Notes under the pieces: model-generated
What the model was told of the DNA's origin: nothing
The model's database searches: none
The model's input: only the letters and a program-made list of their open reading frames with translations
Assembly: GCF_016406325.1 (NCBI RefSeq)
Contig: NZ_CP066370.1
Location: 372,001-436,000, forward strand
Source of the DNA: Shewanella putrefaciens
GTDB lineage: Bacteria; Pseudomonadota; Gammaproteobacteria; Enterobacterales; Shewanellaceae
Direction of reading: 5' to 3'
Length of the DNA stretch: 64,000 nt
Made by a program: the position numbers and the translations under genes
In this document: positions 9,095 to 24,941 of the stretch, one piece after another
How positions within the stretch are numbered: the first letter of the stretch is position 1
Layout of the letters: every line of letters starts with the position of its first letter

Positions 9095-11824
9095 ATGTTT
9101 GGTAAATTACTGACAAAAGTATTTGGTAGCCGTAATGATCGTACCCTTAAAGGGTTGCAAAAGGTCGTTATTAAAATTAATGCACTCGAAGCTGATTATG
9201 AAAAGTTAACCGATGAAGAGCTAAAAGCAAAAACGGCTGAGTTCCGTGAGCGATTAACTGCAGGTGAAACTCTCGATGACATCATGGCAGAAGCGTTTGC
9301 TACAGTTCGTGAGGCATCCAAGCGTGTGTTTGAAATGCGTCACTTCGATGTGCAATTACTTGGTGGTATGGTGCTTGATAGCAACCGTATTGCTGAAATG
9401 CGTACGGGTGAAGGTAAAACCCTAACGGCAACCTTACCAGCTTATCTCAATGCGCTGACTGGCAAAGGTGTTCACGTGATCACTGTGAACGACTACTTAG
9501 CACGTCGTGATGCTGAGAATAACCGCCCATTATTTGAGTTTCTTGGTTTAACCGTTGGGATTAACGTCGCAGGTATTGGTCAGCAAGAAAAGAAAGCTGC
9601 TTATAATGCCGATATTACCTACGGTACTAACAATGAATTTGGTTTCGATTATCTGCGCGATAATATGGCATTTTCGCCACAGGATCGCGTACAACGCCCA
9701 TTGCACTACGCCCTTATCGATGAAGTTGACTCAATTTTAATCGACGAAGCGCGTACGCCATTAATTATCTCTGGCGCCGCTGAAGATAGCTCTGAGTTAT
9801 ACACTAAGATTAATACCCTTATCCCAAATCTTATTCGTCAGGATAAAGAAGATTCCGAAGAGTATGTGGGAGAGGGCGATTACAGTATTGATGAAAAAGC
9901 CAAACAAGTGCATTTCACTGAGCGCGGTCAAGAGAAAGTAGAAAACTTGCTGATCGAGCGCGGTATGTTAGCAGAAGGTGACTCTCTCTATTCTGCTGCC
10001 AATATCTCTCTACTGCACCATGTTAATGCAGCACTACGGGCACATACACTATTTGAGCGTGATGTTGACTATATCGTTCAAGATGGCGAAGTAATTATCG
10101 TTGATGAACATACTGGCCGTACTATGCCAGGTCGTCGTTGGTCTGAAGGTTTACATCAAGCCGTAGAAGCCAAAGAAGGCGTGCATATTCAGAACGAAAA
10201 CCAGACGTTAGCTTCAATCACTTTCCAGAACTACTTCCGTCAATACGAGAAGCTGGCAGGTATGACAGGTACAGCCGATACTGAAGCGTTCGAATTCCAG
10301 CACATTTATGGATTAGATACAGTCGTTGTACCAACCAACCGTCCAATGGTCCGTAAAGATATGGCCGACTTGGTTTACTTAACCGCCAATGAAAAGTATC
10401 AAGCCATTATTAAAGATATTAAAGATTGCCGCGAACGTGGTCAGCCAGTATTGGTGGGTACAGTATCAATCGAACAGTCTGAGCTATTAGCACGCTTAAT
10501 GGTGCAGGAAAAGATCCCGCACCAAGTATTGAACGCTAAGTTCCATGAGAAAGAAGCTGAAATTGTCGCGCAAGCTGGTCGTACAGGTGCTGTGACGATT
10601 GCCACAAACATGGCCGGTCGTGGTACTGACATCGTGCTCGGTGGCAACTGGAATATGGAAATCGATGCCCTCGATAATCCAACTCCAGAGCAAAAAGCCA
10701 AGATTAAAGCCGATTGGCAAGTGCGACATGATGCTGTCGTCGCTGCGGGCGGTTTACATATTTTAGGTACTGAGCGTCACGAATCTCGCCGCATTGACAA
10801 CCAATTACGTGGACGTGCGGGTCGTCAAGGTGACGCAGGTTCTTCACGTTTCTATTTATCTATGGAAGATAGCTTAATGCGTATCTTCGCCTCTGATCGT
10901 GTCTCTGGCATGATGAAAAAGCTGGGCATGGAAGAAGGCGAAGCGATTGAACATCCATGGGTATCACGCGCAATTGAAAACGCACAACGTAAAGTTGAAG
11001 CGCGTAACTTCGATATCCGCAAGCAATTACTTGAGTTTGACGATGTAGCAAACGATCAACGTCAAGTGGTTTACGCTCAGCGTAACGAGTTAATGGATGC
11101 TGAAAGTATTGAAGATACTATTAAAAACATTCAAGACGATGTGATTGGCGCAGTTATAGATCAGTATATTCCACCGCAATCAGTAGAAGAGTTATGGGAT
11201 GTTCCAGGGTTAGAGCAGCGCCTAAACCAAGAATTTATGCTTAAACTGCCAATTCAAGAATGGCTAGATAAAGAAGACGACTTACATGAAGAAAGTCTGC
11301 GTGAGCGTATTATCACCTCTTGGTCTGATGCTTATAAGGCGAAAGAAGAAATGGTCGGTGCCTCAGTACTGCGCCAATTCGAAAAAGCAGTGATGCTACA
11401 AACCCTCGATGGCTTGTGGAAAGAGCATTTAGCAGCAATGGATCATTTACGTCAAGGTATCCACTTACGTGGTTACGCGCAGAAGAATCCAAAGCAAGAG
11501 TATAAGCGTGAGTCATTCGAGCTGTTCCAACAATTGCTGAATACGCTGAAACATGACGTGATTAGCGTGTTGTCTAAAGTTCAAGTGCAAGCTCAGTCAG
11601 ATGTTGAAGAAATGGAAGCGCGTCGTCGTGAAGAAGATGCTAAGATCCAACGCGACTATCAACATGCAGCCGCAGAAGCGTTAGTCGGTGGTGGTGATGA
11701 AGATGACGAATCTATCGCTGCACATACACCGATGATCCGTGACGGTGATAAAGTGGGTCGTAACGATCCTTGTCCATGCGGTTCAGGACGTAAGTATAAG
11801 CAATGCCATGGTAAGTTAAGCTAA
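9095..11824 (+). CDS. secA: Preprotein translocase ATPase SecA
   Basis: SecA is the cytoplasmic motor that drives unfolded proteins through SecYEG. The ATG at 9095 gives the conserved N terminus [22 protein letters not shown] 9086 in frame has slightly better ribosome-site spacing but would add three non-conserved residues. The 909-residue protein (E. coli 901) shows Walker A GEGKT (105-109), the DEVD box with [11 protein letters not shown], the preprotein cross-linking domain, motif VI ([11 protein letters not shown]), and the C-terminal zinc-binding tail [14 protein letters not shown] that binds SecB. E. coli secA is followed by mutT; here an rRNA operon follows. Confidence 0.99.
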   Translation: MFGKLLTKVFGSRNDRTLKGLQKVVIKINALEADYEKLTDEELKAKTAEFRERLTAGETLDDIMAEAFATVREASKRVFEMRHFDVQLLGGMVLDSNRIAEMRTGEGKTLTATLPAYLNALTGKGVHVITVNDYLARRDAENNRPLFEFLGLTVGINVAGIGQQEKKAAYNADITYGTNNEFGFDYLRDNMAFSPQDRVQRPLHYALIDEVDSILIDEARTPLIISGAAEDSSELYTKINTLIPNLIRQDKEDSEEYVGEGDYSIDEKAKQVHFTERGQEKVENLLIERGMLAEGDSLYSAANISLLHHVNAALRAHTLFERDVDYIVQDGEVIIVDEHTGRTMPGRRWSEGLHQAVEAKEGVHIQNENQTLASITFQNYFRQYEKLAGMTGTADTEAFEFQHIYGLDTVVVPTNRPMVRKDMADLVYLTANEKYQAIIKDIKDCRERGQPVLVGTVSIEQSELLARLMVQEKIPHQVLNAKFHEKEAEIVAQAGRTGAVTIATNMAGRGTDIVLGGNWNMEIDALDNPTPEQKAKIKADWQVRHDAVVAAGGLHILGTERHESRRIDNQLRGRAGRQGDAGSSRFYLSMEDSLMRIFASDRVSGMMKKLGMEEGEAIEHPWVSRAIENAQRKVEARNFDIRKQLLEFDDVANDQRQVVYAQRNELMDAESIEDTIKNIQDDVIGAVIDQYIPPQSVEELWDVPGLEQRLNQEFMLKLPIQEWLDKEDDLHEESLRERIITSWSDAYKAKEEMVGASVLRQFEKAVMLQTLDGLWKEHLAAMDHLRQGIHLRGYAQKNPKQEYKRESFELFQQLLNTLKHDVISVLSKVQVQAQSDVEEMEARRREEDAKIQRDYQHAAAEALVGGGDEDDESIAAHTPMIRDGDKVGRNDPCPCGSGRKYKQCHGKLS

Positions 11825-11880
11825 TCTGCTGCACGACTTACTGACATTACTTCTATCGAATAGATTGATTAGAACACTAA

Positions 11881-11910
11881 AGGCAACTTATCGAAGTTGC
11901 CTTTTTATTT
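11881..11910 (+). terminator. secA terminator
   Basis: AGGCAACTT (11881-11889), loop ATCG, AAGTTGCCT (11894-11902), then TTTTATTTT. A classic intrinsic terminator 57 bases after the secA stop, separating it from the rRNA operon promoters. Confidence 0.9.
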
Positions 11911-12076
11911 TCCTTTAATAAACCTTACGTTTAATCTGATTGCATCTGGATTGTATTTTCTTACTCTTCTTTTATAGCGAATCGTTGTTATTCCCCATTG
12001 AACATAGTTTCACTCTTATCAATAGCCATTAAAGTAAACCTGTCGTGGTCGTAAATTTAACCGTTAAAAACCATTT

Positions 12077-12085
12077 TGTGGATAA
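12077..12085 (-). promoter_or_regulatory. DnaA box upstream of the rRNA promoters
   Basis: TGTGGATAA at 12077-12085 is the exact reverse complement of the DnaA consensus TTATCCACA. It is single and lies 77 bases upstream of the rrn -35. DnaA might modulate this operon, or the match may be chance. It is not part of a DnaA-box cluster, so it is not an origin. Confidence 0.45.
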
Positions 12086-12161
12086 GTCTGAGGATAAAGT
12101 GGGGGTATAGTGTGACTAACTGAAAGTATTAAAAAAAGATCTAATTTTCTCAAAAAAGCCC

Positions 12162-12189
12162 TTGCGGACTTGGTTAATCTCCCTATAAT
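12162..12189 (+). promoter_or_regulatory. rRNA operon promoter P1
   Basis: TTGCGG (12162-12167), a 16-base spacer and a perfect TATAAT (12184-12189), followed by the GC-rich discriminator GCGC typical of stringently controlled rRNA promoters. The 40 bases upstream are A/T-rich (AAAAAAAG, TTTTCTCAAAAAAG), which fits an UP element. The rest of the secA-16S gap (11911-12160) holds the DnaA box and nothing else I recognise. Confidence 0.8.
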
Positions 12190-12299
12190 GCGCATCCACT
12201 GACAGGGCAGACAGCGAAACGCAAGTTAAGCAAAGAAAGCCAAGCAGTTCATCGGTTAGCAAGCTAAACGATGAGTGTTGAGAAAGTTGAAAAAACTAC

Positions 12300-12327
12300 T
12301 TGACGCACTAACGGGAATGCGTAGAAT
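12300..12327 (+). promoter_or_regulatory. rRNA operon promoter P2
   Basis: TTGACG (12300-12305), a 16-base spacer and TAGAAT (12322-12327), about 138 bases downstream of P1. Tandem rrn promoters of this kind are usual in gammaproteobacteria. The start would lie near 12334, before the boxA antitermination site. Confidence 0.7.
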
Positions 12328-12378
12328 ACGCAGCCCTGACCCGCTGAAAACACTGAAGTGTGTAAGCGAATGGTCAAC

Positions 12379-12390
12379 GCTCTTTAACAA
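12379..12390 (+). promoter_or_regulatory. Leader boxA antitermination site
   Basis: CGCTCTTTAACA at 12379-12390 matches the rrn boxA core (TGCTCTTTAACA) bound by NusB-S10, which makes RNA polymerase resistant to Rho on rRNA operons. A second copy stands ahead of the 23S gene at 14706. Confidence 0.8.
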
Positions 12391-12420
12391 TATATCAAGC
12401 AAATCTGTGTGGACACTCAC
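12391..12420 (+). other. 5' strand of the 16S RNase III processing stem
   Basis: ATCAAGCAAATCTGTGTG (from about 12394) is complementary to CACACAGATTTGCTTGAT at about 14220-14237, beyond the 16S 3' end. The paired flanks form the long stem cut by RNase III to release precursor 16S rRNA. Confidence 0.85.
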
Positions 12421-12594
12421 AGGTGTTGAGTTAATCGAAACTGCTTAGCCTTCGGGTTGGCAGTCAAAGAATTAAATCAACCAATTCTTTCACGAGAGTG
12501 AAGAGTGTCCATAGCAATATGTACAAAGAGTTAATCGCAAGATTAATTCGAACAGAATTCGTTGAGCCGAAACCTTCGGGTTTCACCAAAACTT

Positions 12595-14137
<1,543 letters not shown>

Positions 14138-14256
14138 CCTATACGACTAACTCGATGCTTGGTCGAAAAATGCTCCTGCATTTTCGACATTCGGTACATC
14201 CGTGTACCTTTTGAGTGTTCACACAGATTTGCTTGATAGAAGAAAGAGTAAAAGAT

Positions 14257-14322
14257 GGGTCTGTAGCTTAACTGGTTAGCACCCCAATCCCCTCATAAAG
14301 AGTAGGGTGAGGTCGGTGGTTC
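14257..14322 (+). pseudogene. Broken tRNA-Ile copy
   Basis: This stretch repeats the 5' half of the intact tRNA-Ile that starts 94 bases later: GGGTCTGTAGCT matches exactly, two bases of the D arm are changed, four bases (AGCG) are missing after the D loop, and 19 bases (14286-14304) replace the six-base TGATAA of the anticodon loop. GGGTGAGGTCGGTGGTTC then matches again. After 14322 the 3' half is lost: no T-arm closure, no acceptor 3' strand and no CCA. It cannot make a normal tRNA. It may be a remnant of unequal recombination between rRNA operons. Confidence 0.8.
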
Positions 14323-14350
14323 TGGATGGTTGTAGATTTATCAATAAGAT

Positions 14351-14427
<77 letters not shown>

Positions 14428-14564
14428 ATCCTTCCTTCTCAGCGTTGGAAAGTGACTCGTTTAGTGAACTAAACGTCGCCACTGTCCGCCTTGATAAGAA
14501 ATGATTGGCAAACCAATCCTTTAAGAGGTTTGGAACATCTTATTTACTCGCACTGCATGTAAAT

Positions 14565-14640
14565 GGGGCTATAGCTCAGCTGGGAGAGCGCCTGCCTTGC
14601 ACGCAGGAGGTCTGCGGTTCGATCCCGCATAGCTCCACCA
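14565..14640 (+). tRNA. tRNA-Ala (TGC)
   Basis: A 76-base tRNA with encoded CCA. The loop CTTGCAC gives anticodon TGC, and the acceptor strands GGGGCTA and TAGCTCC pair (with one G-T). The Ile-Ala pair is the standard spacer content of this rRNA operon class. A palindrome GTTTAGTGAACTAAAC lies between the two tRNAs near 14459. Confidence 0.98.
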
Positions 14641-14705
14641 TTTACTGCATTATGGTTAGAGATGCCAAAGATAAACTGAAAAATTATCTTTGGCTTTTTT
14701 AAGCC

Positions 14706-14717
14706 CGCTCTTTAACA
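14706..14717 (+). promoter_or_regulatory. Spacer boxA antitermination site
   Basis: GCTCTTTAACAA at 14706-14717 repeats the leader boxA core ahead of the 23S gene, as is usual in rrn operons. Confidence 0.8.
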
Positions 14718-14955
14718 ATTTGGAAAGCTGATAGTATTAAACACAATGATGTCTGTCGTTGTGTTGATACGAAAAAAGTTTAATGCGAAAGCATTGAACA
14801 TTGAGTTCTCAAACACTTTATTAAGTGTCTTGAATATTCAAGTCTAAGGCGCGTCCACTTCTTTGGTCAGAAGTGAGACAAGTAAAACCAAGCTGGTCGC
14901 AATACAATTCGATATGTGTTTTTTCTTATTTCGATAAGATAAGCGCAGCCAATCG

Positions 14956-15044
14956 CTTGTTAGGCAAGGCCGTAAGTTGAATGACGAATGAGTGTAGCAG
15001 CGCTACATGATTGAGGAATGAGACTTGCAACGCCGCATAACAAG
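14956..15044 (+). repeat. Long imperfect hairpin in the 16S-23S spacer
   Basis: An 89-base stem-loop. CTTGTTA (14956-14962) pairs with TAACAAG (15038-15044), GTAAGT pairs with ACTTGC further in, and the apex is TGTAGC-AGC-GCTACA (14993-15007). It resembles the variable 'ribosomal spacer loop' insertions known from enterobacterial and Vibrio rrn spacers, which are swapped between operons. The rest of the 14641-15083 spacer holds boxA and the 5' half of the 23S processing stem (near 15068-15090, pairing with 17965-17990). Confidence 0.6.
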
Positions 15045-15083
15045 AGGAGTGGCAAGCGAAAAAGAAACCTATCTGGGTTGTAT

Positions 15084-17975
<2,892 letters not shown>

Positions 17976-18151
17976 TACAACCCAGATGGGTTTTACTGCA
18001 AAGTGAGCTTAGACAGAATATAAACACTTAATGAAGTGTGGACTCAAAAAACAATCAGTTTTCCGAATTATTAAATAAGATAAGAGCAGGTTTTAGTTCC
18101 TAGAATCTAGCAGCACGCAGTGCGCTCTCGAGTCTTGTTTAAAACCAAATA

Positions 18152-18270
18152 TGCTTGGTGACAATAGCATTGTGGAACCACCTGATCCCATCCCGAACTC
18201 AGAAGTGAAACGCAATCGCGCCGATGGTAGTGTGGGGTCTCCCCATGTGAGAGTAGGTCATCGCCAAGCG
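18152..18270 (+). rRNA. rrf: 5S ribosomal RNA, copy 1
   Basis: About 119 bases beginning TGCTTGGTGACAATAGC, with the conserved CCCATCCCGAACTCAG and GAGAGTAGGTCATCGCCAAGC. Terminal strands pair (GCTTGGTG/CGCCAAGC). It is identical by eye to copy 2, which lies exactly 302 bases downstream. Confidence 0.98.
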
Positions 18271-18342
18271 CCTAATTTAGGTTTCCACTTTTCGATAAAA
18301 GTGAAATCAAAAATGGATAATCATCACTGATGATAAAGAATT

Positions 18343-18418
<76 letters not shown>

Positions 18419-18453
18419 TTACAATCTAGTGCCTTTTCCTAGAATACAAAATT

Positions 18454-18572
18454 TGCTTGGTGACAATAGCATTGTGGAACCACCTGATCCCATCCCGAAC
18501 TCAGAAGTGAAACGCAATCGCGCCGATGGTAGTGTGGGGTCTCCCCATGTGAGAGTAGGTCATCGCCAAGCG
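18454..18572 (+). rRNA. rrf: 5S ribosomal RNA, copy 2
   Basis: A second full 5S gene, identical by eye to the first. It ends 8 bases before the operon terminator. Tandem 5S genes flanking tRNA-Thr point to a duplication kept uniform by gene conversion. Confidence 0.98.
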
Positions 18573-18579
18573 CCCAAAT

Positions 18580-18622
18580 AAACACAAAAGCCCTAGCCTA
18601 AACCGCTAGGGCTTTTGTGTTT
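18580..18622 (+). terminator. rRNA operon terminator
   Basis: A perfect 18-bp inverted repeat (18580-18597 with 18605-18622) around the loop CTAAACC. The core CCCTAGC/GCTAGGG is GC-rich and its arms carry CAAAAG/CTTTTG, so the hairpin includes its own T-rich tail and works in both directions. It ends the rrn transcript immediately after the second 5S. Confidence 0.93.
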
Positions 18623-19090
18623 ATCCACTTCGCGAAAATTTACCTCGATGTCGACTCGCCAGCTAAGCTGGGGCAAAAATAACGTCCACCCATGTTTGAT
18701 GGAACACTGCTCGACAATATCGGCATAGCCGCTAAAACAACAATTGGCCAACATATTTTGACGTAGCCACTGCCATACCTGCTCTATCGGATCCAACTTC
18801 GGTGAATAAGGGGCAACTTGAGAAGCGTGAGATTATCAAAGTTTGTTGATGCGAGCCTGCGCCGTCCATGATGAGCAGTGCATGGCGCCCAAATGCTGTG
18901 GCGGCTGAAATCAGCTTTAAATGCTCGTACATATATTCGCTATTGGCATGCGGCGCAATAATCGCTTGTGTCGCCCCCATCGCCGGACACACTGTGCCAT
19001 ATAGTGCCTGACTGCACGTGGATGAGTATCTTTTGGGGGGACAAATGTGGGTGGTCATCCATAAGAATGTAATCGGTATTAAAAGTTGCA
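18623..19090 (-). pseudogene. Degraded IS630-family transposase fragment
   Basis: The minus strand encodes pieces of the C-terminal catalytic part of an IS630-type DDE transposase. One frame reads YGTVCPAMGATQAIIAPHAN then HALLIMDGAGSH (second catalytic Asp). After a frameshift near 18800-18850 another frame reads APYSPKLDPIEQVWQWLRQ (catalytic Glu). The N-terminal helix-turn-helix half is absent and no terminal inverted repeats are seen. The reading runs into the rRNA terminator. It is a dead insertion between the rrn operon and hemB. The 18623-19144 stretch holds nothing else besides the hemB terminator. Confidence 0.82.
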
Positions 19091-19094
19091 GATA

Positions 19095-19122
19095 CAAAAA
19101 GAGCAGCCATCTGGCTGCTCTT
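19095..19122 (-). terminator. hemB terminator
   Basis: On the minus strand, AAGAGCAGCC, loop AGAT, GGCTGCTCTT, then TTTG. A 10-bp perfect stem, 23 bases beyond the hemB stop. Confidence 0.85.
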
Positions 19123-19144
19123 GCTTCCCACATTCACACTGCGT

Positions 19145-20161
<1,017 letters not shown>

Positions 20162-22036
20162 CTAATTAGGTTCTGCTGTTGCAGAAGAATATAATTTCAC
20201 TTGATTACGCCCACTATTTTTTGCTTGATAGAGCGCTTTATCTGCTTGTTCAAGTAAGGTTGTACTGTGTTGATCGCTGGCGACTATATCTGCGCTCACA
20301 CCTATACTGACGGTGAGAGGGATGGGTTTTCCTTCCCACATTAAACCAATTGACGTTACTGCATCTCTTATAGTTTCAGCAACTTGAAGTGCACCGTCTG
20401 CAGTTGTATTGGGGAGGATGATAGCAAACTCTTCACCACCAAAACGTGATACTAGATCCGTTGGACGCTTTAAGCTTTGTTGTAATGTTTGAGCGATAAT
20501 CTTTAATGCTTGGTCGCCTGCTAAATGGCCAAACTGGTCGTTGATTGATTTAAACTTATCTATATCAAGCATTAATACCGCAATAGGAGTTTCTTGCCGT
20601 CGACTGATCCGGCTTTCTGCAAGCAATCGTTTATCAAAAGCGCTGCGGTTTTTAACACCAGTGAGACTATCGATAGTACTTTGTTCTGTGAGTTTTTGAT
20701 TTACTTCGTGTAATTCTCTTAGTGTAATCTCAAGCTCTAAGGTGCGCTCTTGCACCATTTGCTCCAGCTTTTCATTCGTTTCAGCTTCTAGTTTCAGGGC
20801 TTCTTCTCGAGCACTACGAATTTTCTGGGCTTGCTTTAATGCCTCTTGCTGAATACGCAGTTTTGCCTTACGTTCATCGTTATATCGGATTGCAAGTACG
20901 AGGGACATGAAGATGATCTCAAAGGTGAGTCCGAGCATAACTGGTGTCTGAGGTTTCATATTTAAATCAATCACGCTCAGGTATAGCAGGCTACTGATAC
21001 AGGCCCCTGTTAGCATGCTGACCCAACCTATAGTGTAAAGTCTGGCAAGTTTATGCCCATTGATAGCTTGCATAATAGCAAGCACCATAAGGATGAGGCT
21101 GAGAATGGCGACTGAAATAATCTCAATGTATAAGGCTGTGCCATAGTGGATAAATGGCAGTAATAGCCCAACGAGTAAAATGTATACAGCGCTGTAGCGG
21201 CAAATAAGCAGCATATGGCGATTATAGTATTTGAGTTGCAGAATCTTTTCGGTAAACATCAACGCGAATGCCATGACTACAGGTAGTAGTATAGGCACCA
21301 TAATTTGTTGCAACATAGGCCATTCTGGCCAAATAAAACGGAAAGCGAAGCCGTTAATCGTTGCGACGAGTAAAGTCATGCTAAGCACATAACCAGAATA
21401 GTAGCTATAGCTGAAAGATCCTGAAGCGACAGCAATAAAAAGACTAAAAATGCCTATCGCAGCTAACACCCCTAATTGAAATCCATGCTCAACGGCTGTT
21501 GATTCTGCTATTTGTGCCAAATCATTTGCAGACCAGAGGTAGAGTGGGACTGCTGCGCTGCCTTCCGTTTCAATATGCAGATAAAAAGTGTGTTCTTCAT
21601 TAGCACTGATTTTGAAAGGGTAGAGGAAAATATTACTGAGTAACGGCCGTTCAGAGTAAGGCAGACTATCTCCCATATAAACTACGTTGAATGGTTTTTG
21701 ATTAATGAGGTGGTAGATAGTCACTTTATCTAACAAAGGATTATCTAGGGCTAAGATCCGTGAAAGACTTTCATCAGTACTATTCAAACTGATGTTTAGC
21801 CAAAAGTTATGTTGACTAAGTTTTTGAATATCTTTATTGGTAAAGTTACGCCATTCTTGTTTAGACAGATTCTGGATATCTGCCAATTGCGTTGTTGAAG
21901 GATGACTTACCTGTAGCCAAGGAGTTAAGTTCAGTGGTGTTGGTGTATCTGTGTCGATGTGGAGTAAAGCCGCAGCGGAAGTTACAGACGTTAGCAGCCC
22001 AAGAAAGAATAAAAGAAAGCGACTTACTTTAGCCAT
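20162..22036 (-). CDS. 7TMR-DISM diguanylate cyclase
   Basis: A 624-residue membrane sensor making cyclic di-GMP. In order: signal peptide (about 1-23), periplasmic 7TMR-DISMED2 domain (about 28-165), seven membrane helices (about 185-385), coiled coil (about 388-448), and a GGDEF domain (about 455-615). The active site is GGEEF at 533-537. The inhibitory site RPTD lies five residues before it, so product feedback is expected. DISM sensory domains often bind carbohydrate-like or surface signals; the ligand here is unknown. It overlaps tatD by 8 bases and precedes hemB closely, so all three may be cotranscribed. Confidence 0.93.
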   Translation of the reverse strand: MAKVSRFLLFFLGLLTSVTSAAALLHIDTDTPTPLNLTPWLQVSHPSTTQLADIQNLSKQEWRNFTNKDIQKLSQHNFWLNISLNSTDESLSRILALDNPLLDKVTIYHLINQKPFNVVYMGDSLPYSERPLLSNIFLYPFKISANEEHTFYLHIETEGSAAVPLYLWSANDLAQIAESTAVEHGFQLGVLAAIGIFSLFIAVASGSFSYSYYSGYVLSMTLLVATINGFAFRFIWPEWPMLQQIMVPILLPVVMAFALMFTEKILQLKYYNRHMLLICRYSAVYILLVGLLLPFIHYGTALYIEIISVAILSLILMVLAIMQAINGHKLARLYTIGWVSMLTGACISSLLYLSVIDLNMKPQTPVMLGLTFEIIFMSLVLAIRYNDERKAKLRIQQEALKQAQKIRSAREEALKLEAETNEKLEQMVQERTLELEITLRELHEVNQKLTEQSTIDSLTGVKNRSAFDKRLLAESRISRRQETPIAVLMLDIDKFKSINDQFGHLAGDQALKIIAQTLQQSLKRPTDLVSRFGGEEFAIILPNTTADGALQVAETIRDAVTSIGLMWEGKPIPLTVSIGVSADIVASDQHSTTLLEQADKALYQAKNSGRNQVKLYSSATAEPN

Positions 22037-22832
22037 TATCTCGACTCAAATTAAAAAACGCTAAGCTATTTTGATAGCAGCGTGCAGCAAATTCATCTGC
22101 ATTTTCCCCCCTCAAATCTGCAATGTATTTTGCAATATAGGGGAGGTGTTCTGGCTTGTTTTTGCTCGATTTTGGCTTAGGTCGCATGCTTCTTGGTAGA
22201 AGATAAGGGCTGTCAGTTTCTATCAGTAAGCGTTCTTGTGGAATAAAGGGGACGAGTTGTGCTAACTCTTGGCCTCGCCTTTCGTCACACACCCAGCCAG
22301 TAATGCCTAAGTGTAAATCGAGCGAAATGTAGGTCTCCATTTGTGCATGGGTTCCAGTAAAGCAATGCAGTAATGCACCCGTAAGCTGTGGCCTATATTC
22401 TTGTAGAATAGCGATAAAATCCTCATGAGCGTCCCGTTCGTGCATCAGTACGGGCATTTTCAACTCAACCGCCAATTCCAGTTGGGCGATAAAAGCCTGA
22501 CGCTGGATAGGTCTTGGTGAAAAATCACGATTATAGTCTAAACCACACTCACCAATAGCAACGGCCTGAGGTGCTTGGCAAAGCTGAGCTTGTAACTTAC
22601 TTGAATCGGTATTCCAAGTGCTCGCATGATGGGGATGTACACCTGCAGTGCAATAAAGTTGGTTCGGATATTGTTTACAAAGGGTAATGGCGGCTGCACT
22701 TTCACTTAAATCGCTGCCAATAACAATTAACGGCGAAACCCCTTGGCTCGCCGCTGCTTGTATGATTGATGCTATTTCTGGCTCGAGTGCGCTGCCAAGT
22801 AAATTGACAGCGATATCTATATATGAGGGCAT
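22029..22832 (-). CDS. tatD: TatD-family metal-dependent DNase
   Basis: A 267-residue amidohydrolase-fold nuclease. TatD proteins are Mg-dependent 3'-5' exonucleases linked to DNA repair and quality control rather than to Tat export itself. Motifs are GVHPHHAS, GECGLDYNRD (metal-binding Glu), MHERDAHEDF, LLHCFTG and ETDSPYL. The HxH at the very start of many TatD proteins is replaced by YIDIAVNLLG, a variation worth noting. E. coli TatD is 260 residues. The gene keeps its usual place near tatABC, with one small gene between, and overlaps the next gene by 8 bases. Confidence 0.9.
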   Translation of the reverse strand: MPSYIDIAVNLLGSALEPEIASIIQAAASQGVSPLIVIGSDLSESAAAITLCKQYPNQLYCTAGVHPHHASTWNTDSSKLQAQLCQAPQAVAIGECGLDYNRDFSPRPIQRQAFIAQLELAVELKMPVLMHERDAHEDFIAILQEYRPQLTGALLHCFTGTHAQMETYISLDLHLGITGWVCDERRGQELAQLVPFIPQERLLIETDSPYLLPRSMRPKPKSSKNKPEHLPYIAKYIADLRGENADEFAARCYQNSLAFFNLSRDNG

Positions 22833-23359
22833 TATTTTAGGCGTTTCACCCGAATTTTGGCATTGCGATTATCAGTACCCATTAAGAAAGAACCTAAAGC
22901 TGCCTTTTCAATATAAACCGTCTCGCCTTGCTTTAAGTTGTACTTACGGCCTTCGGTTTGTTTCCAAATTTGACCATTGGTGAAAGTGACTTTAAGCGCG
23001 CCGTAGGCATCTTCAGTTGTAGATTGAACTTCCAAATAAATTTTATCTACAGTATTTTCTTGAATGCGCTTAGCTTCCATTCCAAAGTCATCGGCAATAT
23101 TCGCAGCAGGTGCTTGTGACGTCGTTGCAACGGTAGCCGCCTGTTCTGAAACCGGTGCAACGATTGTCATTGTGGTTGGAGCTTGAGTGTTTACTATGGC
23201 TGGTGTTACACCTTTGACGCTTTCTGCTAGTTTGTCATAGCAAATTAAGCGTTCAAGTTTATCCGCCGTTGCGGCACATTGGGTTAGCTGCTGTTCAATG
23301 CTGGCATTAGCTTGCACTGATACTATAGCTATAGCTACAGCCATAATAGTTAAGCGCAT
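22832..23359 (-). CDS. Small exported protein of unknown function
   Basis: A 175-residue protein. The start is ATG 23359, preceded by AAGGAAG at 6 bases; the open frame extends 57 codons upstream into tatC. A signal peptide (MRLTIMAVAIAIVSVQANA) leads to a segment with two cysteines, CAATADKLERLICYDKLAE, a pattern also seen in VasI-like exported proteins. A Pro/Thr/Val-rich linker follows, then a C-terminal beta-rich part with GQIWKQTEGRKYNLKQGETV, reminiscent of a small SH3-like fold. It lies between tatC and tatD, whose start it touches. I do not recognise a specific function. Confidence 0.72.
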   Translation of the reverse strand: MRLTIMAVAIAIVSVQANASIEQQLTQCAATADKLERLICYDKLAESVKGVTPAIVNTQAPTTMTIVAPVSEQAATVATTSQAPAANIADDFGMEAKRIQENTVDKIYLEVQSTTEDAYGALKVTFTNGQIWKQTEGRKYNLKQGETVYIEKAALGSFLMGTDNRNAKIRVKRLK

Positions 23360-23405
23360 GAGAATCTTCCTTATTATTATATTTTCTCTAACGCCAGCTA
23401 AGACG

Positions 23406-24155
23406 TTAGCTATTGGTTTGTTCTTCGTCGTCTGATTCGTCGCTAGGTTTGCTGTAAAAACGAGCGGCGAATAAACCACCTTCAAACAATAGCAGCATTG
23501 GTACAGCAAGCATAGTCTGCGAGATGACATCTGGTGGCGTTAATAGCATACCAACAACGAAGGCGCCAACAACAATATAGGGGCGTTTTTGTCTTAAGTC
23601 ATCAGGAGTTGTGACACCAGCCCAGCAGAGTAAAACGACTGCGATGGGGATTTCAAAGGATAGGCCAAAGGCAAAGAAAAGCTTCAAAATGAAGTTTAGG
23701 TAGCTAGTAATGTCCGTCGCAACTTGAACTCCTTCCGGTGCATTATTAGCAAAGAATCCAAAAACAACAGGAAATACAATATAATAGGCAAAGGCAATGC
23801 CGAGATAAAACAATACGGTACTGCTGAATAGCAGTGGCATCACTAAGCGTTTTTCATGTTTATATAAACCCGGTGCAACGAAGGACCAAATTTGAAATAA
23901 CACATAAGGCACAGCCACAAAAAATGATAAAACGAGCGTCAATTTAAAAGGCGCAAAAAATGGCGCAGCGACATCTGTCGCAATCATACTGCCACCAAGC
24001 GGTAAAGACTGCATTAAAGGTATTGCCATGTAATGGTAGATATCATTTGCCCAGTACACACTGCAAATGAACACCAATAACACGCTAGCAATGGATTTTA
24101 GCAGCTTGGACCTAAGTTCAAGCAAATGGCTGATAAGTGGCTGCTGTTGCGACAT
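23406..24155 (-). CDS. tatC: Twin-arginine translocase subunit TatC
   Basis: TatC is the six-helix inner-membrane receptor for twin-arginine signal peptides and the core of the Tat pore for folded proteins. The 249 residues start [20 protein letters not shown], the conserved substrate-binding N terminus, with the family motifs FxAPF (PFFAPFKLT) in the first periplasmic loop and the [13 protein letters not shown] stretch near the last helices. E. coli TatC is 258. The C-terminal tail is acidic (DESDDEEQ). It follows tatB by 3 bases. Confidence 0.98.
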   Translation of the reverse strand: MSQQQPLISHLLELRSKLLKSIASVLLVFICSVYWANDIYHYMAIPLMQSLPLGGSMIATDVAAPFFAPFKLTLVLSFFVAVPYVLFQIWSFVAPGLYKHEKRLVMPLLFSSTVLFYLGIAFAYYIVFPVVFGFFANNAPEGVQVATDITSYLNFILKLFFAFGLSFEIPIAVVLLCWAGVTTPDDLRQKRPYIVVGAFVVGMLLTPPDVISQTMLAVPMLLLFEGGLFAARFYSKPSDESDDEEQTNS

Positions 24156-24158
24156 GAA

Positions 24159-24882
<724 letters not shown>

Positions 24883-24941
24883 GAAGGTATCCTCTTAATT
24901 GAAATCGGTTCTATTATGAACCTCTGATTAATTAGTGCTAG

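Noticed and set aside
12077..12085. DnaA box as part of a replication origin
   Set aside because: Single box, with no cluster, DNA-unwinding element or dnaA/mnmG neighbours.
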